From Actibacterium lipolyticum (GTDB taxonomy: Bacteria > Pseudomonadota > Alphaproteobacteria > Rhodobacterales > Rhodobacteraceae), in assembly GCF_900184935.1 (NCBI RefSeq), contig NZ_FXYE01000002.1, forward strand, positions 1,054,001 through 1,118,000: a stretch of 64,000 nucleotides of DNA, given 5' to 3'. The first letter of the stretch is position 1. Each line of letters begins with the position of its first letter. The notes beneath the pieces are model-generated. The model was given only the letters and a program-made list of their open reading frames with translations. It was not told the DNA's origin and made no database searches. Position numbers and translations under genes: made by a program. Of the stretch, positions 50,977 through 59,435 are shown piece by piece.

Positions 50977-52578
50977 CTACCCGGCTGCCGTCATGCGGCG
51001 TGCGCCGTTGTCGGGGGTATTCATCCAGTCATCCAACGCAGCGATCTGTTCCGCCGTCATCCGCAGGCCCAGCTTTGAGCGCCGCCAGACGACATCTTCC
51101 GCACGCCGTGCGTATTCGTTTTCCATCAGCCACGTGACCTCTTGTTCGGTCAGGGTGGCCCCGAAATCGCGGCCCAAATCGGATGCTTCGCGCGCATCAC
51201 CCAAAATGGCCGCAGCCTCTGTTCCGTAGGCTTTCACCAAACGCTGCGCCCAAGGCGTATCAACGAAAGGAAAGCGTGCCTGAAGCGTAGCCACCAAATC
51301 AGCCACGCCATCCACCGGGAAATCACCGCCCGGCAACGGTACGCCCGCCGTCCAGTCACCCGGTGTGCCATCAAAGAATGGCGCGATCTTTTCCAACGCG
51401 CTTTCCGCAAGCTTGCGATAGGTCGTGATCTTGCCGCCGAACACGTTCAGCATCGGCGCGCCGCCTGCCTGATCCACTTTCAGAACATAATCCCGCGTGG
51501 CCGCAGTGGCCGAGGACGCGCCATCGTCATAAAGCGGGCGAACCCCAGAATAGGACCATACCACATCTGCGCGTGTGACCGGCTTTTCGAAGTATTTCGA
51601 AGCGAAAGCGCACAGGTAATCTGCCTCTTCATCGGTGCAGATGGGTTTGATCGACGGGTCATCGTGGTCCGCGTCGGTGGTGCCGATCAGTGTAAAATCA
51701 TTCTCATACGGGATCGCAAAGATGATGCGCCCGTCTTCGCCTTGGAAGAAATAGCATTTGTCGTGATCGAACAGTTTCTTCGTCACGATATGACTGCCCC
51801 GAACCAAACGCACCCCTGCCGTGCTGTTGATACGCGCTGTGTTGCGGATCACATCTTCGACCCATGGCCCGCCAGCATTCACCAGCATCCTCGCGAACAC
51901 CTCGCGCGGGCCATCCGGCCCCTCCAGGGTTATCTTCCAGACATTGCCGACACGCTCGGCTGCGGCCACCTTTGTGCGAACCAAAATCTCCGCGCCGCGC
52001 GCTTCGGCATCGCGGGCATTCAGCACCACCAGCCGGGAATCTTCGATCCAGCAGTCGGAATACTCAAACGCCTTCTCAAACCGGTCATTCAACGGTGCGC
52101 CAACCGGATCCGTCGTCAGATCAACAGTTGTCGTCGCTGGCAGGATTTTGCGGCCACCAAGATGGTCGTAAAGAAACAGCCCCAGCCGGATCAGCCATGC
52201 GGGGCGACGCCCCTTCATCCATGGCATGACGTATTTCAGAACGCGCGAGGTTGGGGTTTCACCCTCGAACCGGGCGTCTTTGTGATAGGGCAGCACGAAC
52301 CGCATCGGCCAACTGATATGTGGCATTGCGCGCAGTAGAGTTTCGCGTTCAATCAGCGCCTCGCGCACCAGCCGCACCTCAAAATATTCAAGGTAGCGCA
52401 GGCCGCCGTGAAACAGCTTGGTCGAAGCCGAAGAGGTTGCTGATGCAAGGTCGTTCATTTCGGCCAGTGTCACGGTCAAACCGCGCCCAGCAGCGTCACG
52501 TGCGATACCGCAGCCATTGATGCCTCCACCAATAACAAACAGATCCACAGGTTTATCTGACGTTGCCCCCGACGACAC
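50977..52578 (-). CDS. glpD: Glycerol-3-phosphate dehydrogenase (aerobic, FAD)
   Basis: A 533-residue membrane-associated flavoprotein passing electrons to quinone. The FAD site V-I-G-G-G-I-N-G-C-G-I-A-R-D is at the start, and K-L-F-H-G-G-L-R-Y-L-E follows. The start is GTG 52578, six bases after GGGGAGG. It is first in the glpD-STPQUV operon, so uptake and oxidation are coexpressed; GlpR-like boxes lie just upstream. Confidence 0.96.
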   Translation of the reverse strand: MSSGATSDKPVDLFVIGGGINGCGIARDAAGRGLTVTLAEMNDLASATSSASTKLFHGGLRYLEYFEVRLVREALIERETLLRAMPHISWPMRFVLPYHKDARFEGETPTSRVLKYVMPWMKGRRPAWLIRLGLFLYDHLGGRKILPATTTVDLTTDPVGAPLNDRFEKAFEYSDCWIEDSRLVVLNARDAEARGAEILVRTKVAAAERVGNVWKITLEGPDGPREVFARMLVNAGGPWVEDVIRNTARINSTAGVRLVRGSHIVTKKLFDHDKCYFFQGEDGRIIFAIPYENDFTLIGTTDADHDDPSIKPICTDEEADYLCAFASKYFEKPVTRADVVWSYSGVRPLYDDGASSATAATRDYVLKVDQAGGAPMLNVFGGKITTYRKLAESALEKIAPFFDGTPGDWTAGVPLPGGDFPVDGVADLVATLQARFPFVDTPWAQRLVKAYGTEAAAILGDAREASDLGRDFGATLTEQEVTWLMENEYARRAEDVVWRRSKLGLRMTAEQIAALDDWMNTPDNGARRMTAAG

Positions 52579-52900
52579 GCTGGCCTCCCCACCTACGTTC
52601 GTGAATGAACACTAACGAAACACATCCCGCCCGTTTTCGTCAACATTTGTTTTCGTTTTTTTTCGTTTATGGATTCTTTCCATGTTTTCAGCTTACTAAG
52701 CCTCTTTCTGCGCGGGCGAAATGATTTCTTTCCCGGAAATACCGCGTTCGAATCGCGCGGATATTTTCGCAGCGAACATTCAAACCGCCAAAATGTTGCC
52801 CCGAAGCCCAGTTTTTTGGCCGCTCTTGCCGCCGACACCCCAAGCAGTTGATCGAACGCAAAAAAACGAACATAATCGCGGGGCTTTGGAGGAGGCAAGT
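52579..52900. promoter_or_regulatory. glpD-glpR intergenic region with GlpR-like boxes
   Basis: No gene fits in these 322 bases between divergent glpD and glpR. Five elements of the TTTCGTT/AACGAAA type occur: AACGAAA 52614-52620, TTTTCGT 52634-52640, TTTTCGTTT 52650-52658, TTTCGTTT 52661-52668 and AACGAA 52865-52870. The first two form an inverted pair; boxes three and four are about one helical turn apart. DeoR-type GlpR repressors bind such sites, so this is probably the control region of the regulon. Confidence 0.7.
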
Positions 52901-53659
52901 ATGGCGCAAGGCTTTCGGTTGCCAGAAATTCTGGAAATCGCCCGACAAGAAGGCAAGGTCACGGTCGAAGGGCTGGCCGAACGATTTGACGTTACGGTTC
53001 AAACCATCCGCCGCGATCTTTCCGACCTTGCCGAAGCAGGCAAGCTGGAGCGGGTCCATGGTGGGGCGATCCTTGCGTCGGGCGTGGTGAACATCGGGTA
53101 CGAAGATCGGCGCAGCCTGCACGAAGACGCAAAGGTGGCCATCGCCAAACGATGTGCGCAGGAAATCCCTGAAAACGCATCTATCTTTATCAACATCGGC
53201 ACCAGCACCGAAGCTGTGGCGCACGAACTGTTGCGGCATCGTAATCTGATGGTGGTGACCAACAACATGAACGTGGCAAATATCCTTGTCGCGAACCCCG
53301 ACTGCGAAATTATCGTCGCGGGCGGCGTCTTGCGCAGGTCCGATGGCGGCTTGGTCGGCAATCTGACCGCCAATGTCATTGAGCAGTTCAAGTTCGATTA
53401 CGCGGTGATCGGCTGTTCCGCGATGGACGAAGACGGCGACCTGATGGATTTCGACATTCAAGAGGTCGGCGTAAGCCAGACGATCATTCGCCAATCACGC
53501 ACAACTTTCCTTGTCTCCGATCATTCTAAATTCCAACGCACGGCCCCTGCCCGCATCGCCTCGCTGCGCGACGTCGATACGTTCTTTACCGATAAAGAGC
53601 TGTCGCCAGACCTGTCCAACAAGTGTCGCGAATGGAATACACGCATCGTTATTGCCTAG
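52901..53659 (+). CDS. glpR: DeoR-family repressor of glycerol metabolism
   Basis: A 252-residue repressor. The N-terminal helix-turn-helix is V-T-V-E-G-L-A-E-R-F-D-V-T-V-Q-T-I-R-R-D-L, followed by R-V-H-G-G-A. The C-terminal DeoR sensor domain has I-G-T-S-T-E and binds a phosphorylated sugar, here most likely glycerol-3-phosphate. GGAGGAGG precedes ATG 52901; the longer upstream frame is not supported. No obvious terminator separates it from the next gene 95 bases on. Confidence 0.93.
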   Translation: MAQGFRLPEILEIARQEGKVTVEGLAERFDVTVQTIRRDLSDLAEAGKLERVHGGAILASGVVNIGYEDRRSLHEDAKVAIAKRCAQEIPENASIFINIGTSTEAVAHELLRHRNLMVVTNNMNVANILVANPDCEIIVAGGVLRRSDGGLVGNLTANVIEQFKFDYAVIGCSAMDEDGDLMDFDIQEVGVSQTIIRQSRTTFLVSDHSKFQRTAPARIASLRDVDTFFTDKELSPDLSNKCREWNTRIVIA

Positions 53660-53754
53660 GGAAAACCCTATGCATGGTCCGCCGATTTGTGGCTATATGC
53701 CCGCAAACCGAAGATAATCGGCTCATTTGATTAAATTTACAGGCTGCCCATAAC

Positions 53755-55014
53755 TTGATTATTCCCTTTCACGTCCAAGAAATGCTGCGCCAAGTCCGCA
53801 AACGGTTTGATGCCCCCGCAGACGCGCCCAAAATGCAGCCCCGGATGGAAGACCTGCAAAAACTGCGCCCCGTCCGCACCGCAACCCGCAAAACGATAGA
53901 GCGTTTTATCGCCGGCTTCGAAAAAGATGCGGGCGACCTGTCCGCACTTGCCGATGATGCAACGCTGGACAGTGCCGAAACCTATTCGGCCAACATCGAA
54001 AATCTGATTGGCACGGTCAAAGTCCCGGTGGGTGTGATCGGCCCGCTTCGGATCAACGGCCTGAATGCCGATGGCGATTTCATCGTGCCCATGGCCACGA
54101 CCGAAGCCGCGCTGGTGGCCTCTTACGGGCGCGGCGCGATGGCGGCATCGTTGGCTGGTGGTGTCAGCACCGCAGTGTTGTACGAAGGCGTGTTGCGAAC
54201 ACCGGCCTTCGTTTTGGATGGAATTTTGCCAGCCGGGCAATTTGTCGATTGGGTCGTCGCCAACATCGAAGACCTTAAACAAGCCGCCGAAGAAACCACA
54301 CGTTTTGGCAAGCTGGTTTCGCTAGAGCCGGTCATCGACAACAACATCGTATTCTTGTTGTGCCGCTATACCACGGGCGATGCAGCCGGGCAGAACATGG
54401 TAACCATCGCCACCAGCGCGCTTTGCGAACATGTGGCCAAGCACTGCACCGTGCCCATCCTGAAGTGGTATGTAGAGGGCAACTTTTCCGGCGACAAAAA
54501 AGCCTCTGCCCTTGGGCTTATTACGGGGCGCGGGCGTAAGGTCAGCGCCTCTGTGACGCTTCCGGCGAAGGTGGTGGAACAGGCCCTGCGCAGCACGGTT
54601 GATGACATGTTGGATTATGGCCGCGTGGCCAACCTTGGCGCACTTCTGTCGGGTCAACTTGGCGCACAGGCGCATTATGCCAACGGACTGGCCGCGCTTT
54701 ACATTGCCACCGGACAAGACGCCGCCTGTGTGGCTGAAAGCGCGGTTGGCTTTACCCGGATGGAACGGCGCGGCGAGGATTTGTTTTGTTCGGTCACAAT
54801 GCCCAACATCCTTGTCGGATCAGTCGGAGGCGGAACCGGCCTGCCAAGCCAATCGGCCTGTCTTGATCTGTTGGGGCTAAAGGGGGCCGACAACGGCGCA
54901 GCCCTAGCCGAGGTCGCCGCAGCCGTATGCCTGTGCGGCGAACTTTCAATCGTTGCTGCGATGTCGGCGGGGCATTTTTCCGACGCCCACGAAAAACTGG
55001 CGCGCAAAAGATGA
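53755..55014 (+). CDS. Class I HMG-CoA reductase
   Basis: A 419-residue homologue of the NADPH-dependent enzyme reducing HMG-CoA to mevalonate. The four catalytic residues align: E117 (T-T-E-A-A-L), K248 (S-G-D-K-K), D322 (T-G-Q-D-A-A) and H412 (A-G-H-F-S-D-A-H). The NADP(H) and substrate motifs T-G-D-A-A-G-Q-N-M, I-E-N-L-I-G and G-S-V-G-G-G-T are present, and P-V-G-V-I-G-P-L fits class I, not class II. No membrane anchor is seen. The start is uncertain: TTG 53755 or ATG 53782; neither has a good ribosome site. It is the first gene of the seven-gene operon and overlaps the next by ATGA. No other mevalonate-pathway gene is present in this window. Confidence 0.9.
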   Translation: MIIPFHVQEMLRQVRKRFDAPADAPKMQPRMEDLQKLRPVRTATRKTIERFIAGFEKDAGDLSALADDATLDSAETYSANIENLIGTVKVPVGVIGPLRINGLNADGDFIVPMATTEAALVASYGRGAMAASLAGGVSTAVLYEGVLRTPAFVLDGILPAGQFVDWVVANIEDLKQAAEETTRFGKLVSLEPVIDNNIVFLLCRYTTGDAAGQNMVTIATSALCEHVAKHCTVPILKWYVEGNFSGDKKASALGLITGRGRKVSASVTLPAKVVEQALRSTVDDMLDYGRVANLGALLSGQLGAQAHYANGLAALYIATGQDAACVAESAVGFTRMERRGEDLFCSVTMPNILVGSVGGGTGLPSQSACLDLLGLKGADNGAALAEVAAAVCLCGELSIVAAMSAGHFSDAHEKLARKR

Positions 55015-55922
55015 GTGTTCTTCGCAGACTCTGGACCTATCAGGGCGAACGCTTTCCCCTGATCCAGACCATTCCTCTGCTTGCGGTATTCTCGGCCGCC
55101 AGCATCAACGTGTCGGCCTTTATGGGGGAACGACCACTGCCCGGCATCGGTAGCTATGTGATCGGGTTGGTCCTAGGGCTGGTGATCTTTTTCCAGATGC
55201 GCGCCGCTGACGAATGGAAAGACCACGACCTTGATTGCCGCTATCGCCCCGAACGCCCTATCCCGCGTGGGTTGGTGTCGCTTCGTCTGATACTTGGCAT
55301 CGCGTTAACCTTAATCCCGGTGGCAGCTTTGGTCGCGTGGGCAAAGACGCCCGCATTGCTGTGGCTGTTGCTTGGCGTTTGGGGATGGCTGGCATTAATG
55401 ACAGCTGAATTCGGCGTGGCGAAGTGGCTTAAGGCGCGCCCGTTGATCTATCTTGTCAGCCACATGGCCATCATGCCGCTGATTGACCTGTTGCTGACGG
55501 GCGTTGAATGGGCTGGCACCGCACGCCCTGCCCCGGCGTTGTGGATGTTTCTTGTACTTTCGCTGGTGAACGGGTGTGTGCTGGAAATCGGCCGCAAAAC
55601 ATGGGCCCCTGAAAATGAACGTGACGGGGTCGAAACATATTCTGGCCTTTGGGGGGCCAAAGCGGCGTCGATGGTGTGGCTTGGTTGCGTGGCTTTGGCC
55701 GCGATACTGCTGATCGCTGTGGGGCGCGCCACTGGGCCGTTCTTTCCAACGTCGGTTATCGCTCTTTTCGGTCTGGCAATGTGCTGTGCCTGCGCGCTTC
55801 AGTTTCGTCGACAACCAACCCCTAAAGGGCAAAAACGGATTGATGCGATGTCCGGTATCTGGGTGCTGTCCTGTTACGCGGCCGCTGGCTTTATACCACT
55901 GTTAAGCGGGGCTGGATTGTGA
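55011..55922 (+). CDS. UbiA-superfamily membrane prenyltransferase
   Basis: A 303-residue protein with eight to nine hydrophobic segments. The first Asp-rich motif D67-E-W-K-D71-H-D-L-D75 is followed by R-Y-R-P-E-R-P-I-P-R-G, the UbiA pattern. The second, acidic motif region around 200-210 reads E-N-E-R-D-G-V-E. UbiA enzymes transfer isoprenyl diphosphates to aromatic or glyceryl acceptors. The ATG overlaps the HMG-CoA reductase stop (ATGA). The acceptor is unknown; it is distant from ubiquinone and heme O enzymes. Confidence 0.8.
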   Translation: MSVLRRLWTYQGERFPLIQTIPLLAVFSAASINVSAFMGERPLPGIGSYVIGLVLGLVIFFQMRAADEWKDHDLDCRYRPERPIPRGLVSLRLILGIALTLIPVAALVAWAKTPALLWLLLGVWGWLALMTAEFGVAKWLKARPLIYLVSHMAIMPLIDLLLTGVEWAGTARPAPALWMFLVLSLVNGCVLEIGRKTWAPENERDGVETYSGLWGAKAASMVWLGCVALAAILLIAVGRATGPFFPTSVIALFGLAMCCACALQFRRQPTPKGQKRIDAMSGIWVLSCYAAAGFIPLLSGAGL

Positions 55923-58351
55923 CGGTTATTATTCCCGGTGATCAGGCCACAGACCGCGAAGTTGTTGGCGGCAAAGCGGCAAATCTGGCGCGCCTTGCTG
56001 CGGCGGGCTTTGATGTGCCTGAATTCTTCGTGCTTCCGGACGCGGCGTTTGAACATCCCAAGCTAGAGCCTGAATTGACCGCCGCACTCAGCCAACTTGG
56101 CGCGGGGCCTTATGCCGTGCGCTCGTCCGGGCGGGATGAAGATGGCGCCCTGAACAGTCATGCGGGCCAATTCGACACCTTCCTGAATGTCGCAGCGGCA
56201 GAGGTATTGGAAAAGGCGCTGGCCGTTCGCGCATCAAGTGACGGCGCAACAGTCGCCACATACCGCGATCTGCGCGGGCTAGAAGGTGATCAGCCGCCTT
56301 CGGTCGTGGTGCAGCGCATGGTTCCAGCGCGCATCGCGGGCATTGCCTTTTCTGCGGATCCAGTCAGTGGTCTGCGTGGCAACACCGTTATCTCGGCAAC
56401 GACGGGCCTTGGGGAACAGCTGGTCGGCGGCGAAGTCGACGGCGAAGGCTGGACGGTAGACCACGGCGGGCACATCTTGAATGCACCGCAAAAGCCGACC
56501 GTCCTGACACCGGCCGAAGCCCAAGACATAGCCACCCTTGCCCGCGATGCCGAAGCTGCGTTCGGCCACCCTCAAGACATTGAATGGGCATATGATGGGG
56601 ATCGGCTGCGCATGTTGCAGTCACGTGATATTACGACCCAACTGCGCCCCGCGCCAAACGCAGACGATGCGCTTGTGGTGTTCGACAACTCCAACATCGT
56701 GGAAAGCTATCCGGGGCTGGTCAGCCCCCTAACCTATTCCTTCGCCAGCTATTGCTATGACCGAGTGTATCGCGGCTTTGTGGGGCTGTTGGGCCTTTCC
56801 GACACGCAGATTTCCGCAAACGCCCCGATCTTTGCCAACCTGTTAGCCCGCGTCGATGGACGCGTGTATTACAACCTTGGCAATTGGTACCGCGCGCTTG
56901 CCTTGTTGCCCGGTTTTTCGCTGAACCGCGGCTATATGGAAACCATGATGGGGGTCAGTGAACCGCTGCCGCAGGAATTGACGCAAGGCATCGGCCCGGC
57001 ACCCGCAACAGGCTGGCATAAGGCTGTGGAATTGTTGCGCCTGACGCGGGTGGCCCTTGGCCTTGCAACACAGGCCGTTTTGCTGCCCCGCACCAAACGG
57101 CGTTTTCTGGAACGGCTTCAGGGGTCTCTTACCCATGGCCCTGATTTGAACCGCGCCAACCTTACCGAACTTGCCCAAGCGTACCGAACGATCGAAAGCG
57201 CCCTTCTTGATCGGTGGGACGCGCCGTTGGTGAACGATTTCCTGTGCATGATCGGCTTTGGCGCATCCCGTAAAATGCTGGAACGGTGGGCCGGTCCAAA
57301 GGGGCTGACCTTTCACAACGACATCATGATTGGTCAGGGCGATATCATCTCGGCCGAACCGGCGCAGCGGATCGCGCGCATGTCCAAACTGGTGCGCGAC
57401 CAGAACGCCGCAACCGCGTTGGCCGAAGGCCGCGCCGCCCTAGAGGCCTATCCAGAAATCGCGGCCGAGTTTGACGACTATATCGCCGCTTTTGGCGACC
57501 GCTGCACCCAAGAGCTAAAGCTGGAAAGCATTCCGTTAACCGATGATCCCTCAACCCTGATAGCGGCAATCTCTGCGGGTGCGGCCCGTGCGCCCGTCAC
57601 GCCGAAAACGCGCGATGAACCTGACTGGACCGCGCTAATGCCCACTCAACCCGTGCGCCGCACCATCGCGCGCCGGTTCAGCAATTGGGCGCGCGCCCGT
57701 GTACGGGATCGCGAAAACCTGCGTTTCGAACGCACCCGCATTTTCGGCCACGCCCGGCGTGTCTTTCTTGCCATGGGCCGCGAACTGCACGCGCGTGGCG
57801 ACCTTGATGCCCCGCGCGACATCTTCTTCCTGACCGTGCCAGAGGTTCTGGGCGCGGTCGAAGGCGCGGGCATGTCGCGAAACATTGCAGCCATCGCCGC
57901 CCTGCGCAAAGCAGAGATGGAGACCGCCGAAACCCGCCCCGACCCGCCTGAACGGATCACCCTGCGCGGCGCCGCGATAAATGCCGGCGCACACAGCGCC
58001 CCGCCCCCGTCGGTTGCGCCGCAGGCAGGCGACCGACGCACCGGCACCGGCTGTTCCGCTGGGCGCATCACCGGCCGCGCGCGCGTCATTCACGACCCCC
58101 GCACCGAAAGCCTTCACGCGGATGAAATCCTTGTGGCCCGCAACACCGACCCCGGTTGGATCGCGGTCTTCGCCAATGCCTCGGCCATCGTGGTTGAACG
58201 GGGGTCGCTTCTGTCTCATTCCGCGATTGTCGCGCGGGAAATGGGTATCCCATGCGTGGTTGGCATCGGCGATGCAACGCAGTGGATCACCTCGGGCGAG
58301 GTGATCGACGTGGATGGCGCAACCGGCGAGGTCAGGAAAATCAATGACTGA
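55919..58351 (+). CDS. PEP-synthase / rifampin-phosphotransferase-like dikinase
   Basis: An 810-residue three-part enzyme. The N-terminal PPDK-type ATP-binding domain (1 to about 240) has V-G-G-K-A-A-N-L-A-R-L, V-R-S-S-G-R-D-E-D-G and F-S-A-D-P-V. A middle domain (about 255-650) contains V-F-D-N-S-N-I-V-E-S-Y-P-G-L-V-S-P-L. The C-terminal swivelling domain has the phospho-histidine H767 in L-L-S-H-S-A-I-V-A-R-E. The layout resembles rifampin phosphotransferase, in which ATP phosphorylates the His and the phosphate passes to a hydroxyl. The start is GTG over the UbiA stop (GTGA). The substrate is unknown; an alcohol group on an operon intermediate is my guess. Confidence 0.82.
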   Translation: MTVIIPGDQATDREVVGGKAANLARLAAAGFDVPEFFVLPDAAFEHPKLEPELTAALSQLGAGPYAVRSSGRDEDGALNSHAGQFDTFLNVAAAEVLEKALAVRASSDGATVATYRDLRGLEGDQPPSVVVQRMVPARIAGIAFSADPVSGLRGNTVISATTGLGEQLVGGEVDGEGWTVDHGGHILNAPQKPTVLTPAEAQDIATLARDAEAAFGHPQDIEWAYDGDRLRMLQSRDITTQLRPAPNADDALVVFDNSNIVESYPGLVSPLTYSFASYCYDRVYRGFVGLLGLSDTQISANAPIFANLLARVDGRVYYNLGNWYRALALLPGFSLNRGYMETMMGVSEPLPQELTQGIGPAPATGWHKAVELLRLTRVALGLATQAVLLPRTKRRFLERLQGSLTHGPDLNRANLTELAQAYRTIESALLDRWDAPLVNDFLCMIGFGASRKMLERWAGPKGLTFHNDIMIGQGDIISAEPAQRIARMSKLVRDQNAATALAEGRAALEAYPEIAAEFDDYIAAFGDRCTQELKLESIPLTDDPSTLIAAISAGAARAPVTPKTRDEPDWTALMPTQPVRRTIARRFSNWARARVRDRENLRFERTRIFGHARRVFLAMGRELHARGDLDAPRDIFFLTVPEVLGAVEGAGMSRNIAAIAALRKAEMETAETRPDPPERITLRGAAINAGAHSAPPPSVAPQAGDRRTGTGCSAGRITGRARVIHDPRTESLHADEILVARNTDPGWIAVFANASAIVVERGSLLSHSAIVAREMGIPCVVGIGDATQWITSGEVIDVDGATGEVRKIND

Positions 58352-59435
58352 TACCCACATCACCGAACGCGCCCGGTTTGATCAAATCCGGTACGCCCAG
58401 CTTTGGGAAGACGCTGATGTTTTGACCCAAGCTATGGGCGATGTCGATGGTGAGACTCTAGTCTCAGTATGTTCTGCGGGCGATAATGCCCTTGCTTTAC
58501 TGCTTTTAAACCCTGCCCGCGTTTATGCCGCCGACCTTTCCCCGGTACAGTTGGAATGCTTGCGTTTGCGCATCGGTGCCTATCGCAACCTAGACCATTC
58601 CGCGTTTCTAGAGCTGATGGGCGCACGCCCCAGCACCCGCCGTGCGGAATTGTTGCACCGGGCACTGGACGGCAGCCCAGAACAGACAAAGGACTTCTGG
58701 ACCACACAGGAAAAAGACGTGGTCGCCCATGGCGCAGGGGGCGCGGGCAAGTTCGAACGTTATTTCCGGATCTTCGCCCGCTATTTGCTGCCATTGGTCC
58801 ATTCGCGCGAAACCATCCGACAGATCTTCGTTCCCCGCCCAAAGGCCGCGCGAACAGAGTTCTTTGAAACGCGGTTCAACACATGGCGGTGGCGCTGCCT
58901 TGTGCGGGTCTTCTTTTCGCGGTTCGTGATGGGCCGCATGGGGCGGGACGCCGCGTTTTTTGACCATGTCGACGGCAGCGTCGCCGATCATGTCTTTCGC
59001 CGCTTACACCATGCTGGCGTGGATACCGATCCGTCGCAAAACCCATATCTTCACTGGATCATGACCGGCAGCCACGGCGATGCCCTGCCCCTTCCGTGGC
59101 GCGCAGAGGCATTTCACACCATCCGTGAACGGCTTGACCGCATCACCCCCCATCTTGGCCCGCTGGAAACGTTGGGCGTCGACCAAGTGGCCGGGTTCAA
59201 CCTGTCAGACATTTTCGAATACATGTCGCCCGACATAACCGCGCAGGCATACGGCAATATCCTTGAAATGGCGAAACCCGGCGCGCGGTTGGTGTACTGG
59301 AACATGATGGCCCCGCGCCGCTGCCCGGCCCAATTCGCTGACCGGGTGACGACCCTTACCAAGGTGGAGGATGTCTTAAAGGCCCAAGACAAAGCCTTCT
59401 TCTATTCCGACTTCGTGGTGGAGCAGGTGCGTTGA
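58344..59435 (+). CDS. DUF3419 / BtaA-like 3-amino-3-carboxypropyl transferase
   Basis: A 363-residue SAM-using enzyme. L-V-S-V-C-S-A-G-D-N-A-L is the SAM-binding loop, then V-Y-A-A-D-L-S-P-V-Q-L. The family includes BtaA, which transfers the aminocarboxypropyl group of SAM to diacylglycerol in betaine-lipid synthesis. BtaB, which would N-methylate the product, is not in this window. The start overlaps the previous gene by eight bases. The acceptor here could be a different lipid alcohol (inference). Confidence 0.82.
   Translation: MTDTHITERARFDQIRYAQLWEDADVLTQAMGDVDGETLVSVCSAGDNALALLLLNPARVYAADLSPVQLECLRLRIGAYRNLDHSAFLELMGARPSTRRAELLHRALDGSPEQTKDFWTTQEKDVVAHGAGGAGKFERYFRIFARYLLPLVHSRETIRQIFVPRPKAARTEFFETRFNTWRWRCLVRVFFSRFVMGRMGRDAAFFDHVDGSVADHVFRRLHHAGVDTDPSQNPYLHWIMTGSHGDALPLPWRAEAFHTIRERLDRITPHLGPLETLGVDQVAGFNLSDIFEYMSPDITAQAYGNILEMAKPGARLVYWNMMAPRRCPAQFADRVTTLTKVEDVLKAQDKAFFYSDFVVEQVR

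Noticed and set aside
51142-52338. A 398-codon open frame opposite glpD.
   Set aside because: glpD is intact there; the frame is antisense shadow.
53687-53718. A promoter for the HMG-CoA reductase operon from TTGTGG and GATAAT.
   Set aside because: The spacer is 20 bases, too long for a sigma-70 promoter; the operon's true promoter remains unlocated.
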